A stretch of DNA of 42,177 nucleotides, taken from the NCBI GenBank assembly GCA_024684215.1, contig JAIKXH010000106.1, positions 1 through 42,177 on the forward strand. Reading direction: 5' to 3'. Each line of letters begins with the position of its first letter. Within the stretch, counting starts at the first letter, position 1. The stretch comes from Lachnospiraceae bacterium. GTDB lineage: Bacteria; Bacillota; Clostridia; Lachnospirales; Lachnospiraceae. The notes beneath the pieces were generated by a model. That model worked only from the letters and a program-made list of their open reading frames with translations, did no database searches and was not told where the DNA came from. This document shows, piece by piece, positions 32,706 through 42,177 of the stretch. The position numbers were made by a program, and so were the translations under genes.

Positions 32706-33791
32706 ATGATACCTAATTCAGTAATAGAAAACTGTATAGAAGATTTATACAATATTACAAAAACAAATATCAGTGCTTTTGACGGTCAGGGCAAGCTCAT
32801 TGCGGGCGTAGGAGAAAAGAAAACGGACCCTTCGCATATAGAGGCGTTTCTTGCTTCACCCGCTGATTCTCAGGTTATATCCGACGATCATCTTATGAAA
32901 GTGTCGGAAGATGATGAGACGGCTTACGTTATAGTTACAAACGGCGCAGGTGAGACTGCTTATAATGTAGGCAGGATCGCGGTGGCACAGATTAAAGCAC
33001 TACAGCTGGCGTACCAGGAAAAGTACGATAAAAACAGCTTTTACCAAAATCTTATATTGGATAATATGCTTCTTGTTGATATTTATAACAGAGCAAAGAA
33101 GCTTCATATAGATACAAAAGTATGGCGCGCTGTATTTTTGGTGGATGTAAAGCATGATGTTAAGAATATAGCCACAGAACTTTTAAAAATGGCATATCAT
33201 TCACAGACCGGCAGCGTTGTTACCGCTGTGGACGAATCCAAGATCATCCTTATCAAAACTTTTGATAAAAAACCTGAGACAGAGGATTTGGAAGAGATAG
33301 GAGAAACTATAGTATCTCTTATCAATACCGAAGCTATGACTAATGCAAAGGTGGCTTTCGGCAATCCTGTGGAAGAGCTTAAGGACGTATCAAAGTCCTA
33401 TAAAGAAGGTAAGCTTGCTTTGGAAGTAAGCAATATTTTCTATGAGGAAAAGAGCATTGCGGCATATTCCGCATTGGGTATAGGAAGACTGATATACCAG
33501 CTTCCGGTTAATCTGTGCGAAATGTTTTTGGAGGAAGTTTTCGGCGAGGGATTACCGCCGGAGCTTGATGAAGAAACTATCACTATGATAGGTAAATTCC
33601 TCGAGAATAATTTGAATGTATCTCAGACTTCGGAACAGCTATATATGCACAGACATACAATTCTGTACCGCCTTGATAAGGTTCAGAAGTCTACAGGGCT
33701 TAATCTCAGAGAGTTTGAGGATGCGCTTACCTATAGGATAGCCATGATGGTTCAAAAATATCTTGATTATTTAAAACAAATGCCTTCATAG
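32706..33791 (+). CDS. CdaR/PucR-type transcriptional regulator
   Basis: 361 residues. The C-terminal PucR-type helix-turn-helix is clear: 'NLNVSQTSEQLYMHRHTILY' and 'RLDKVQKSTGLNLREFEDAL'. The middle (~140-280) resembles the GGDEF-like CdaR sensor fold, and the N-terminal ~120 residues look like a PAS/GAF-type ligand domain ('NITKTNISAFDGQGK'). The family senses sugar acids or similar signals. ATG 32706 is chosen over TTG 32694, with GAGGA 5 bases ahead. It lies 63 bases after the sugar ABC ATPase, with a terminator hairpin in the gap, so its level should follow read-through from ugpC; it is a plausible regulator of that gene. Confidence 0.87.
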   Translation: MIPNSVIENCIEDLYNITKTNISAFDGQGKLIAGVGEKKTDPSHIEAFLASPADSQVISDDHLMKVSEDDETAYVIVTNGAGETAYNVGRIAVAQIKALQLAYQEKYDKNSFYQNLILDNMLLVDIYNRAKKLHIDTKVWRAVFLVDVKHDVKNIATELLKMAYHSQTGSVVTAVDESKIILIKTFDKKPETEDLEEIGETIVSLINTEAMTNAKVAFGNPVEELKDVSKSYKEGKLALEVSNIFYEEKSIAAYSALGIGRLIYQLPVNLCEMFLEEVFGEGLPPELDEETITMIGKFLENNLNVSQTSEQLYMHRHTILYRLDKVQKSTGLNLREFEDALTYRIAMMVQKYLDYLKQMPS

Positions 33792-33837
33792 CTTGTCGAA
33801 TGGCAGATTACCTATAAGAAACAGTGATTCATACAGG

Positions 33838-34761
33838 CTAAATGCCTTCATAATCAAAAGCAGGAATAAAGCTTTCTTCAGCGGTTTCGCCGTCTTGAAC
33901 GAAAGCTTTTTCTATGCCCAATTCTATGGCAAAATTGACGACTCTGTCATATTCTTCCGGGGTCACTTTTCGCGTAAGTTCCGGGTATTTACCATAAAGA
34001 GCACCCGCAGGGTCTGCTATGTGAGACATGGGGGTATACTGATTCATGATGCTGATGTAGATATCATCCTTATATGTTTCGTAAAGATATCTCAGTATTT
34101 TTTTTGCGTCTTTGGTGCACCCGGGTAAAAGAAGATGTCTAACAATTATCCCTTTTTCCATAAGACCGTTTGCGCCGATAACCGGGGTGCCCACTTGGCG
34201 AAACATTTCCGAAAGCGCCTCACAAGCTCTTTCAAAATAGTCGGGCGCTGCGCTGTATCTTGCAGAAAGCTCCGATGAGAAATACTTCATATCCGGAAGA
34301 TATATATCAACAAGACCTTCTAATTCTTTTATGGATGAGACGTTTTCATAGCCGCCGCAATTAAAAATGACAGGAATGTCAAGATGCTCGGACTTAGCTT
34401 TTTCCAAGGCTTTTTTTATCTGTGGGATATAAGGAGTGCCTGTAACGAGATTAATATTGTGGGCACCTTTTTCTTTTAACTCAAAAAATATTTCGGTTAG
34501 ACGATCGTCGGAAATTCCTTTACCTACATCACCCAGAGCAATATTATAGTTTTGGCAAAAGACGCATCTTAGATTGCAACCGGAAAAAAACACAGCACCG
34601 CTTCCGTTTTTGCCGGACAAAACAGGCTCCTCCCAAAAATGAAGAGCAGCTCTGGCGGCACGTATTTCGGCGGTCTGACCGCAGAATCCAATTTCGCCTA
34701 TATTTCTGTTTACTTTACAGTTTCTGGGGCAGAGAGTGCACCTAATAAGCATTTTTTCCAT
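33838..34761 (-). CDS. radical SAM protein (PflA/PflX-like)
   Basis: 307 residues. The radical SAM cluster motif CxxxCxxC is C62-C66-C69 in 'SGCNLRCVFCQNYNI'. Upstream, C8, C11, C15 and C27 ('CTLCPRNC', 'GFCGQ') could bind a second metal site, as in PflX/AmrS-type relatives. 'VTGTPYIPQI' and 'LLPGCTKDAKKILRYL' fit the barrel of that family. It makes a 5'-deoxyadenosyl radical; the substrate protein or small molecule is unknown, and no pyruvate formate-lyase or Memo-like partner is adjacent. ATG 34761 is chosen; a TTG 15 bases upstream is in frame. The gene is convergent with the CdaR-type regulator. Confidence 0.86.
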   Translation of the reverse strand: MEKMLIRCTLCPRNCKVNRNIGEIGFCGQTAEIRAARAALHFWEEPVLSGKNGSGAVFFSGCNLRCVFCQNYNIALGDVGKGISDDRLTEIFFELKEKGAHNINLVTGTPYIPQIKKALEKAKSEHLDIPVIFNCGGYENVSSIKELEGLVDIYLPDMKYFSSELSARYSAAPDYFERACEALSEMFRQVGTPVIGANGLMEKGIIVRHLLLPGCTKDAKKILRYLYETYKDDIYISIMNQYTPMSHIADPAGALYGKYPELTRKVTPEEYDRVVNFAIELGIEKAFVQDGETAEESFIPAFDYEGI

Positions 34762-34888
34762 GGCATTCCAATCCAAATTATAAAGTTATAACAGAAGCTC
34801 TATTAGAAAAAACAATGCAAAATTTCTGATAAAAAAACAATGCAAAAATTCTGATAGAATTTCTAATTGAAAAACAAATAAAAATCAT

Positions 34889-35039
34889 CCCCTGTAAGGA
34901 ACGCGCCTGCGCAGTTCACCCAGCGCCCTCACGGCACATGGAGCATCCGCTTAGTGCTGCTTCGTTCCCGACCTGACACGGTTCACAGCGTCGCATTGCG
35001 CGAGACCAGATTTCGTGCCACAGACGAATTCCTTACAAG
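34889..35039 (-). ncRNA. ffs: signal recognition particle RNA
   Basis: On the minus strand the conserved domain IV loop region is present as 'GTCAGGTCGGGAACGAAGC' followed by AGCAC, the pattern of the Ffh-binding helix. The ends pair: TGTAAGGAA (complement of 35029-35037) with TTCCTTACA (complement of 34893-34901), closing a ~145-nt rod. The 3' end runs into GATTTTTATTTGTTTTTC, a T-rich terminator. A promoter lies just upstream at 35064-35090. With Ffh it targets membrane and secreted proteins. Exact ends are estimated. Confidence 0.9.
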
Positions 35040-35063
35040 AGACGATTGATATTGTGAAATCAG

Positions 35064-35090
35064 TTTATAGAATTTTAGGGCTTGTGTCAA
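35064..35090 (-). promoter_or_regulatory. promoter of SRP RNA gene
   Basis: On the minus strand: consensus TTGACA (35085-35090), a 15-base spacer and TATAAA (35064-35069). A 17-base alternative gives TAAACT. Transcription would begin about 15 bases before the SRP RNA stem. Confidence 0.6.
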
Positions 35091-35144
35091 GGGCAATTGA
35101 GATTTATAGTATATTTATACTTTTTTTAAACAGGAGGATTCCCT

Positions 35145-35321
35145 ATGGATGACAAAAATCTCGGTAATGAATGGAAATCAACTGCTTATAATTTAGGCGG
35201 AGCTTTTGTAGAACTTGGAAAGACACTTATGCACTCTGTTAAAAAGGGTGTTGATGTTGCATATGATTATTTAAATGAGGTGGATTCAAAGAAAAAGAGG
35301 GAGAACGAAAGTGAAAAGTAA
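35145..35321 (+). CDS. small 58-residue protein of unknown function
   Basis: The frame ATG 35145 to TAA 35319-35321 encodes 58 residues. A perfect AGGAGG (35132-35137) lies 7 bases before the ATG. The sequence is one likely amphipathic helix ('AYNLGGAFVELGKTLMHSVK' and 'VDVAYDYLNEV'), then a charged tail 'DSKKKRENESEK'. No membrane segment or known family was recognised. It overlaps the next gene's GTG start by 11 bases, so the two are translationally coupled; it could be a membrane-surface partner of that protein. Homologues would decide whether it is a conserved family. Confidence 0.78.
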   Translation: MDDKNLGNEWKSTAYNLGGAFVELGKTLMHSVKKGVDVAYDYLNEVDSKKKRENESEK

Positions 35322-36342
35322 GAATGGACTTACAGGCTCTGCTGTAAAGCTTATTGCAATAATATGCATGTTTATAGATCATGCGGCTGCGTCGGTATAT
35401 CAGGGACTTTACAACGCGGGAAGATTATCTTTTGCAAGTGAGAGCTCATCGTTCCTAGACGCTGTTTCCGGCGGACCAATGAACAACGGCCTGCTTGGAG
35501 ACAAAGCGTTTCTTATTTATCTTTTACTTCGTGCCATCGGTCGCGTCAGCTTTCCGATATATTGCTTTTTTATAGTAGAAGGTTATAAATATACAAGAAG
35601 TAAGACAAAGTATCTATTACGACTTCTTATATTTGCTTTAGTCTCGGAGATCCCTTTCAATCTCGCCATCTTTGGTAGGTGGTTCTATCCGATGTATCAG
35701 AATGTATTTTTCACTCTGGCAATCGGTCTGGCAATGATATGGGGAATCGATGTGCTTGGTTCAAAGCGCTTTAATAATGCTGCGGAAATACTTATTACAA
35801 TCGGCGGATTTATAGTCGGACCGTTTGTGATAGCTTCATCGACAGGACCTTCATTTATAAGTACGATTATAAGCTTTATGGGATTTCCTGTAGCAAGGTG
35901 GATCCCATTGACAGCTACGGCTATATTGACAGTGGTTATAGCCGGGCTTTTGCTCATTCCTTTCCTTATTTTAATATCAAAGAAAAAGAATGATACAGCC
36001 AGAAAGATTATGGTTATTTCTCTTGTTGCAGGCGCGGCATGTCTGCTGGCGGATTGGCAATTCATCGGTGGCCCTAATACCGACTACGGTATGACCGGAA
36101 TAATAACCATTTTGATTTTATTCCTTATGAGAAGGTTCAAAGTACCATCGGTTAGTGCGGCATGCGGATATTTAACGCTTTCAAATATCAGTGAGTTTAC
36201 TTCGTTTGCTGCTGTGCCGATACTGGCCGCGTACAATGGGGAAAGAGGCAAGGGCAACAAATACTTTTTCTATGCTTTTTATCCGGCTCATTTACTTATT
36301 CTCGGATTGATATGTATAATTCTCGGAGTTTCTCCGATGTAA
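35311..36342 (+). CDS. TraX family membrane protein
   Basis: 343 residues with about eight membrane helices. The start 'GLTGSAVKLIAIICMFIDHA' and the segment 'LRAIGRVSFPIYCFFIVEGY' with 'SEIPFNL' are the TraX signature. TraX acetylates F-pilin in E. coli; chromosomal family members in Firmicutes are presumed membrane acyltransferases of unknown substrate. The reading frame extends to ATG 35275, but GAGGGAG sits 8 bases before GTG 35311, which fits the overlap with the 58-residue protein. It is followed 15 bases later by an aminotransferase, which may only share the transcript. Confidence 0.87.
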   Translation: MKSKNGLTGSAVKLIAIICMFIDHAAASVYQGLYNAGRLSFASESSSFLDAVSGGPMNNGLLGDKAFLIYLLLRAIGRVSFPIYCFFIVEGYKYTRSKTKYLLRLLIFALVSEIPFNLAIFGRWFYPMYQNVFFTLAIGLAMIWGIDVLGSKRFNNAAEILITIGGFIVGPFVIASSTGPSFISTIISFMGFPVARWIPLTATAILTVVIAGLLLIPFLILISKKKNDTARKIMVISLVAGAACLLADWQFIGGPNTDYGMTGIITILILFLMRRFKVPSVSAACGYLTLSNISEFTSFAAVPILAAYNGERGKGNKYFFYAFYPAHLLILGLICIILGVSPM

Positions 36343-36357
36343 ACAGAGGTATAAAAA

Positions 36358-37542
36358 ATGTTAGTTCAAAAATATAAAGATATGTTATCAAAAAAATCAG
36401 TAATCAGAGAACTCTCCGAATTCGCTACCGCAAGAGGAAAAGAAATCGGTTATGAAAATGTATTTGATTACAGTCTGGGTAATCCCGGTGTACCCGTTCC
36501 GCAAGAGTTCACCGATACTATGATAAAGCTTTTGCAGGAGAAGGATACGAGCTTTCTTCACGGTTACTCGCCCAGCCTCGGAAATACTTATGTAAGAGAA
36601 AAAGTTGCGGCATCTCTCGAGAGAAGATTCGGACTTCCTTATAAGAAAGAACACATCTTTATGACAAGCGGTGCAGCCGGTGCTATTGCCCATGCGGTGA
36701 GACTTATTTCACAGCCCGGCGATGAGATACTTACATTTGCTCCTTTCTTTCCCGAATATCACCCTTACGTTGATTTAAGCGGCGCTGTGCTTAAGGTTGT
36801 TCCTCCGAGCTTTGAAGATTTCCAGATCAATTTTGAAAAAGCATCCGAGATGATGACCGAAAAGGTAATGGCGGTTTTGGTAAACACTCCCAATAACCCG
36901 ACAGGAGTTGTCTACTCAGAAGAAACTTTAAAAAAGCTTGCCGATCTTATGACGGAAAAATCTAAAAAGTACGGACATCCTATTTATCTTATTACCGACG
37001 AACCTTACAGAGAGATTGTTTTTGGCGGAAAGACGGCTCCATGCGTATCAAAGTTTTATGACAATTCAATTATGTGTTATTCCTTCTCGAAATCTCTTTC
37101 CATACCCGGAGAGAGAATCGGATATCTCGCAGTAAATCCCGCGTGTGAAGATGCGGAGACTTTTGTTTATATGTGCGGACAGATATCGAGAGGAATCGGT
37201 CACAATTGTCCTTCATCAATCATTCAGCTTGCAGTCGCAGAGACATTGGATATGACGGCGGACTTAAGTGTGTATGAGACAAATATGAATCTTATATATA
37301 ATGAACTTGTAGATTTGGGACTAACCGTTGTCAAGCCTGACGGAACATTTTATATCTTCCCCAAGGCACCGATTCCTGATGCAAAAGAGTTTTCGAAGAA
37401 GGCTTTGGAATATGATCTGATCCTTGTTCCTGCCGATACTTTCGGGGCTCCGGGATACTTTAGAATGGCTTATTGCATAGACACTGAGAAGGTGGAAAGA
37501 TCTCTTCCCGCACTCAGAAAACTTATTAAAGAAAATTACTAA
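36358..37542 (+). CDS. PLP-dependent class I/II aminotransferase
   Basis: 394 residues, fold type I. 'VNTPNNPTGVVYSEE' is the PLP-phosphate loop region; 'DEPYREIVF' gives the Asp and Tyr that contact PLP; 'SFSKSLSIPGERIGYL' has the Schiff-base Lys and the conserved Arg. 'GTFYIFPKAP' and 'FRMAYC' near the end hold the substrate-carboxylate Arg. It transfers an amino group between an amino acid and a 2-oxoacid; an aspartate or aromatic preference cannot be told. CAGAGG precedes the ATG. The 3' side is an A/T homopolymer tract without a GC hairpin. Confidence 0.92.
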   Translation: MLVQKYKDMLSKKSVIRELSEFATARGKEIGYENVFDYSLGNPGVPVPQEFTDTMIKLLQEKDTSFLHGYSPSLGNTYVREKVAASLERRFGLPYKKEHIFMTSGAAGAIAHAVRLISQPGDEILTFAPFFPEYHPYVDLSGAVLKVVPPSFEDFQINFEKASEMMTEKVMAVLVNTPNNPTGVVYSEETLKKLADLMTEKSKKYGHPIYLITDEPYREIVFGGKTAPCVSKFYDNSIMCYSFSKSLSIPGERIGYLAVNPACEDAETFVYMCGQISRGIGHNCPSSIIQLAVAETLDMTADLSVYETNMNLIYNELVDLGLTVVKPDGTFYIFPKAPIPDAKEFSKKALEYDLILVPADTFGAPGYFRMAYCIDTEKVERSLPALRKLIKENY

Positions 37543-37608
37543 AAAAATTTTTTAAAAAAAATTCTGTTTTTAAATATGCGAAAATAGTGCATAAAATCGC
37601 GCGAAAAG

Positions 37609-37637
37609 TTGACAATACTTAAAAAAAGCGATACTAT
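37609..37637 (+). promoter_or_regulatory. strong promoter of Lys/Ala-rich protein gene
   Basis: Consensus TTGACA (37609-37614), a 17-base spacer and TACTAT (37632-37637), preceded by A/T tracts that could act as an UP element. The leader to ATG 37716 is about 70 bases. Confidence 0.78.
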
Positions 37638-37715
37638 TGCAACGTTAGATAATTTAATATTTGTAACCAATTAACTTTATTATTTTAGTTGTTCCTAAAG
37701 AAGGGAGATGTCATC

Positions 37716-38282
37716 ATGGCAGTTACCAAAAAAACTGTAGCAAAAGCTACAACCGCTAGTACTGAAGTTAAGACAGAGTCTGCAGCAGTTGCAAAGGCTG
37801 CTGAGAAGGTAGAAGCTCCTAAGGCAGCAAAGAAGGCAGTGGCAAAGAAAGCTACCGCAAAGAAAGCACCTGCAAAGAAGGCTCCTGCAAAGAAAGCACC
37901 CGCAAAGAAAGTTGCAGCAAAGAAAGTTACAGCAAAGAAAGAGACCGCAGTTAAGGAAGCAGCAAAGAAGGCACCTGCAAAGAAGGCAGTTGTTAAGAAG
38001 GCTGAGCCCGCAAAGAAAGCACCTGCAAAGAAGACTGCTGCAAAGAAGGTTGTTGTTAAGACCAATGCGGTATTTGCAATCGACGAAGGAAAGAATGTTT
38101 CCGCAGATGCACTTATGAAGCAGTATCTTAAGACAGCAAAGGATCGTGCTAAATACGATCTCGGTATCAAGAGTGCAGATATTAAGAGCATTGATATCTA
38201 TGTAAACATTGCTGAGCAGAAGGTTTACAGTGTTATCAACGGCGAGATCAATGACTCATTTGACATGTATTTTAATTTCTAA
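37716..38282 (+). CDS. histone-H1-like Lys/Ala/Pro-rich protein with C-terminal domain (DUF6465-like)
   Basis: 188 residues. Residues ~1-112 are Lys/Ala/Pro-rich with [12 protein letters not shown]-type repeats, much like histone H1 tails and bacterial H1-like proteins. The last ~75 residues fold differently: '[20 protein letters not shown]' and '[20 protein letters not shown]' recall the DUF6465 proteins of Lachnospiraceae; this assignment is from memory. The basic tail probably binds DNA or RNA. A frame start at 37689 exists, but AAGGGAG before ATG 37716 decides. It has a strong promoter and terminator of its own, implying an abundant protein. Confidence 0.83.
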   Translation: MAVTKKTVAKATTASTEVKTESAAVAKAAEKVEAPKAAKKAVAKKATAKKAPAKKAPAKKAPAKKVAAKKVTAKKETAVKEAAKKAPAKKAVVKKAEPAKKAPAKKTAAKKVVVKTNAVFAIDEGKNVSADALMKQYLKTAKDRAKYDLGIKSADIKSIDIYVNIAEQKVYSVINGEINDSFDMYFNF

Positions 38283-38310
38283 TTAAAAGTGTCATATATA
38301 AAATAAGAAC

Positions 38311-38346
38311 AAAGACCTGTGACCATTTGGTCGCAGGTCTTTTTTA
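38311..38346 (+). terminator. Rho-independent terminator after Lys/Ala-rich gene
   Basis: The stem AAAGACCTG-GACC / GGTC-CAGGTCTTT has one internal mismatch and a 5-base loop. It is followed by a T-run. Confidence 0.92.
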
Positions 38347-38368
38347 TAATTCTTTTAGATTTTATGAG

Positions 38369-38397
38369 TTGACATTGATGGGTGGGAGTGCTATTTT
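38369..38397 (+). promoter_or_regulatory. promoter of hrcA-grpE-dnaK operon
   Basis: Consensus TTGACA (38369-38374), a 17-base spacer and TATTTT (38392-38397). The predicted transcript start is near 38404, just before the CIRCE element. An extra GAGTGCTA half-site (38386-38393) overlaps the spacer and the start of the -10. Confidence 0.8.
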
Positions 38398-38412
38398 AGT
38401 ATACACAAGATG

Positions 38413-38439
38413 TTAGCACTCTTTTTTGGTGAGTGCTAA
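38413..38439 (+). promoter_or_regulatory. CIRCE operator (HrcA binding site)
   Basis: A perfect TTAGCACTC-N9-GAGTGCTAA inverted repeat lies 45 bases before hrcA. HrcA binds CIRCE and represses chaperone operons in the absence of heat stress. It also forms a hairpin at the 5' end of the mRNA. Confidence 0.98.
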
Positions 38440-38484
38440 TAACCCGAAAACCTGTATCTACATTATAAGAAGGAGCGGAAACGG

Positions 38485-39510
38485 ATGGAGATGGATGAAC
38501 GCAAGACAAAAATCTTGCAGGCTATCATCAGAAATTACCTTGATACCGGCGAACCTGTTGGAAGCCGAACGATATCAAAGGATACAGACCTTAATCTCAG
38601 CTCCGCTACTATTAGAAATGAGATGGCGGACCTGGAGGAAATGGGTTATATCATTCAACCTCATACTTCAGCGGGCAGGATTCCTTCCGATAAAGGCTAT
38701 CGCTTCTATGTTGACACTCTTATGGAGGCAAAGGAGCAGGAAGTTGCCGATATGAAGGACATGCTTCTTGAACGTCAGGACAGGCTTGAGGATATGCTTA
38801 AATCGGTGGTAAAGGTACTTGCGAGGGATACTCAGTATGCAACAATGATCACCGCACCTACCACTCATTTAAACAAGCTGAAATTCATACAGCTTTCAAG
38901 AGTTGATTCGGAGCATGTGCTTGCAGTTGTTGTCATCGAAGGAAATATGATCAGAAACAGAATGATCGAAGTTACTGAGGAAATTGATGATGAGACGATG
39001 TTAAAGTTAAATATGCTTCTTAATACTGCTCTTAACGGACTGGCCATTGAACAGATCAATCTGAGCATGGTCGCAAAGCTAAAGCAGCAGGCCGGAATAC
39101 ACAGCGGTGTTGTCGGGGATGTAATCGACGAAGTAATAGAGACTCTTACCGAGGACAAGGACTTGGAGGTCTACACCAGCGGTACAAACAATATTTTCAA
39201 GTATCCGGAGCTTGCCGACAATGAAAAAGCAAGTAAACTGATAACCGCTTTCGAGGAAAAGGAACTTTTGGGAGACATTATTCAAACAAACTCCTCGGAT
39301 GAGAACACGGGAATTCAGGTATATATCGGAGGCGAAAACCAAAACTCCAATATGCAGGATTGCAGCGTCGTCACAGCGACTTATGATTTGGGAGACGGCA
39401 TGAAAGGAACCATTGGTATCGTCGGACCGAGAAGAATGGACTACGACAAAGTCGTAGGAACGCTCAAGTCGATCAAGACAAAACTTGACGACCTGTATAG
39501 GAAAGAATAG
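38485..39510 (+). CDS. hrcA: heat-inducible transcription repressor HrcA
   Basis: 341 residues. The N-terminal winged helix 'RKTKILQAIIRNYLDTGEPV' and 'LSSATIRNEMADLEEMGYI' followed by 'QPHTSAGRIPSDKGYRFYVD' is the HrcA hallmark. A GAF-like domain with its dimerisation insert follows. It represses this operon through the CIRCE site; in the known model GroEL keeps it active, so heat titrates GroEL and induces the operon. AAGGAG lies ahead of the ATG; a second ATG at 38491 is possible. grpE starts 29 bases after it. Confidence 0.97.
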   Translation: MEMDERKTKILQAIIRNYLDTGEPVGSRTISKDTDLNLSSATIRNEMADLEEMGYIIQPHTSAGRIPSDKGYRFYVDTLMEAKEQEVADMKDMLLERQDRLEDMLKSVVKVLARDTQYATMITAPTTHLNKLKFIQLSRVDSEHVLAVVVIEGNMIRNRMIEVTEEIDDETMLKLNMLLNTALNGLAIEQINLSMVAKLKQQAGIHSGVVGDVIDEVIETLTEDKDLEVYTSGTNNIFKYPELADNEKASKLITAFEEKELLGDIIQTNSSDENTGIQVYIGGENQNSNMQDCSVVTATYDLGDGMKGTIGIVGPRRMDYDKVVGTLKSIKTKLDDLYRKE

Positions 39511-39539
39511 TTCTAAATAAAAAACGAAAGGTACGAAAA

Positions 39540-40178
39540 ATGGCAGACGAGGAAATTAAGAATAAAGCCGTTGACGATGCGGAAGATACCGCAAAGGAAA
39601 ACGCGGCTGAAGATTTAAACACTGAGACAAATAATGCCGAAGCCGAAACTCAGGATGCCGGAGAGGCGAAGGAGCAGTCGGCGGGAAGCGGTAAAAAAGC
39701 AAAGAAAGAAAAGCCTTCCAAACTTGATAAAGAAAAGGAAGCATTAAAAGAACAGGTAGCTGCTCTTGATGATAAGGTAAAAAGACAGCTTGCGGAATTT
39801 GAGAATTTCAGAAACCGTACCGAGAAAGAAAAGACAGCAAGTTATGATAACGGAGCTGCATCGGTTTTAAAGAAGTTTTTACCCGTCCTCGATAATTTCG
39901 AGAGAGGATTGGCAACAGTTCCCGAGGATAAAAAGGATGATCCTTTTGTACAGGGAATGGATAAGATTTACAGACAGTATCTTACCGAACTTGAAAATCT
40001 TGGAGTTGAACCCATAGAGGCTTTGGGACTTCCTCTTGATCCCAATCTTCACAATGCTGTTACACAGCAGGAGAGTGAAGAATATGAACCCGGCACGATC
40101 TGTGCGGAGCTTCAAAAAGGATATACCTACCACGGCATAGTTCTCAGATACAGCATGGTAGCAGTTGTTCCCGAATAA
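39540..40178 (+). CDS. grpE: nucleotide exchange factor GrpE
   Basis: 212 residues. A poorly ordered acidic N-terminal arm (~1-60) leads to a long helix with 'QLAEFENFRNRTEKEK' and 'FLPVLDNFERGL', and a C-terminal beta domain ending 'GYTYHGIVLRYSMVAV'. The signature 'NPNLHNAV'-type segment appears as 'DPNLHNAVTQQESEEYEPGT'. It releases ADP from DnaK. It lies between hrcA and dnaK in the standard operon order. Confidence 0.97.
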   Translation: MADEEIKNKAVDDAEDTAKENAAEDLNTETNNAEAETQDAGEAKEQSAGSGKKAKKEKPSKLDKEKEALKEQVAALDDKVKRQLAEFENFRNRTEKEKTASYDNGAASVLKKFLPVLDNFERGLATVPEDKKDDPFVQGMDKIYRQYLTELENLGVEPIEALGLPLDPNLHNAVTQQESEEYEPGTICAELQKGYTYHGIVLRYSMVAVVPE

Positions 40179-40230
40179 AACAATTTCCCAACCTACTGCT
40201 GCAGCAGCAGAGCGGATTTAAAGATATTAA

Positions 40231-42174
<1,944 letters not shown>

Positions 42175-42177
42175 GCA

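Noticed and set aside
37685-38191. Minus-strand frame opposite the H1-like gene
   Set aside because: Same codon-bias artefact; its Ala/Phe-rich translation is the antisense of Lys/Ala repeats.

Overview
The window looks like chromosomal DNA of an anaerobic Gram-positive Clostridia member, most likely a Lachnospiraceae (Butyrivibrio/Roseburia-like). The indications are a moderately low GC content, strong Shine-Dalgarno (SD) sites, a CIRCE-controlled hrcA-grpE-dnaK operon, a rubredoxin-first ('reverse') rubrerythrin, luxS with an SAH nucleosidase, a VTC/DUF4956/Cthe_2159-type cluster, a cytoplasmic GH26 mannanase and an msmK/ugpC-type sugar ABC ATPase. The genus is inferred, not proven.

Layout: 1-2071 holds an AlbA_2/Schlafen-type ATPase-regulator gene, a gene-poor stretch with short direct repeats, a tRNA-Gly(TCC) with its terminator, and two large inverted repeats; it may be the edge of an integrated element. 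2072-3831 is a translationally coupled pair, an NAD-dependent epimerase and a polysaccharide deacetylase. murG (minus strand) converges on it. 5095-8020 is one operon: a D-2-hydroxyacid dehydrogenase, two half-size DMT/SMR transporters and a DUF3048 (YerB-like) lipoprotein. 8185-10089 (minus) is a two-component system with the kinase upstream of the regulator. 10291-15002 holds rubrerythrin, an SCP2-domain protein with a long Lys/Ala repeat tail, luxS, mtnN and an OmpA-domain lipoprotein.

15031-19243 (minus) holds a coiled-coil protein with its own promoter and a VTC polyphosphate polymerase-like / DUF4956 membrane protein / beta-helix carbohydrate-binding lipoprotein operon. A divergent pair follows: GH26 mannanase (minus) and a plus-strand run of arginase-fold protein, RsmF-like rRNA methyltransferase, RluA-type pseudouridine synthase and a membrane J-domain protein with an acidic Tyr-rich linker. 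From a near-consensus promoter at 24808, a NAGPA-type phosphodiester glycosidase, a membrane-anchored unknown, metG, an alpha/beta hydrolase, a GNAT acetyltransferase and a YesL/DUF624 protein follow closely.

31530-33791 is a sugar ABC ATPase followed, behind a terminator-like hairpin, by a CdaR/PucR-type regulator. Next are a radical SAM protein (minus), the SRP RNA (minus), a 58-residue protein overlapping a TraX-family gene, an aminotransferase, a histone-H1-like Lys/Ala/Pro-rich protein, and the heat-shock operon, with an extra CIRCE half-site on the promoter. dnaK ends 3 bases before the window does.

No CRISPR array, rRNA gene, insertion sequence or prophage was seen. The less-described content is in lineage-specific modules: the VTC/DUF4956/beta-helix locus, the dehydrogenase plus paired half-transporter operon, the J-domain membrane protein, the two Lys/Ala-tailed proteins and the unknown next to the phosphodiester glycosidase. 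All functional links between these are inferences from gene order.
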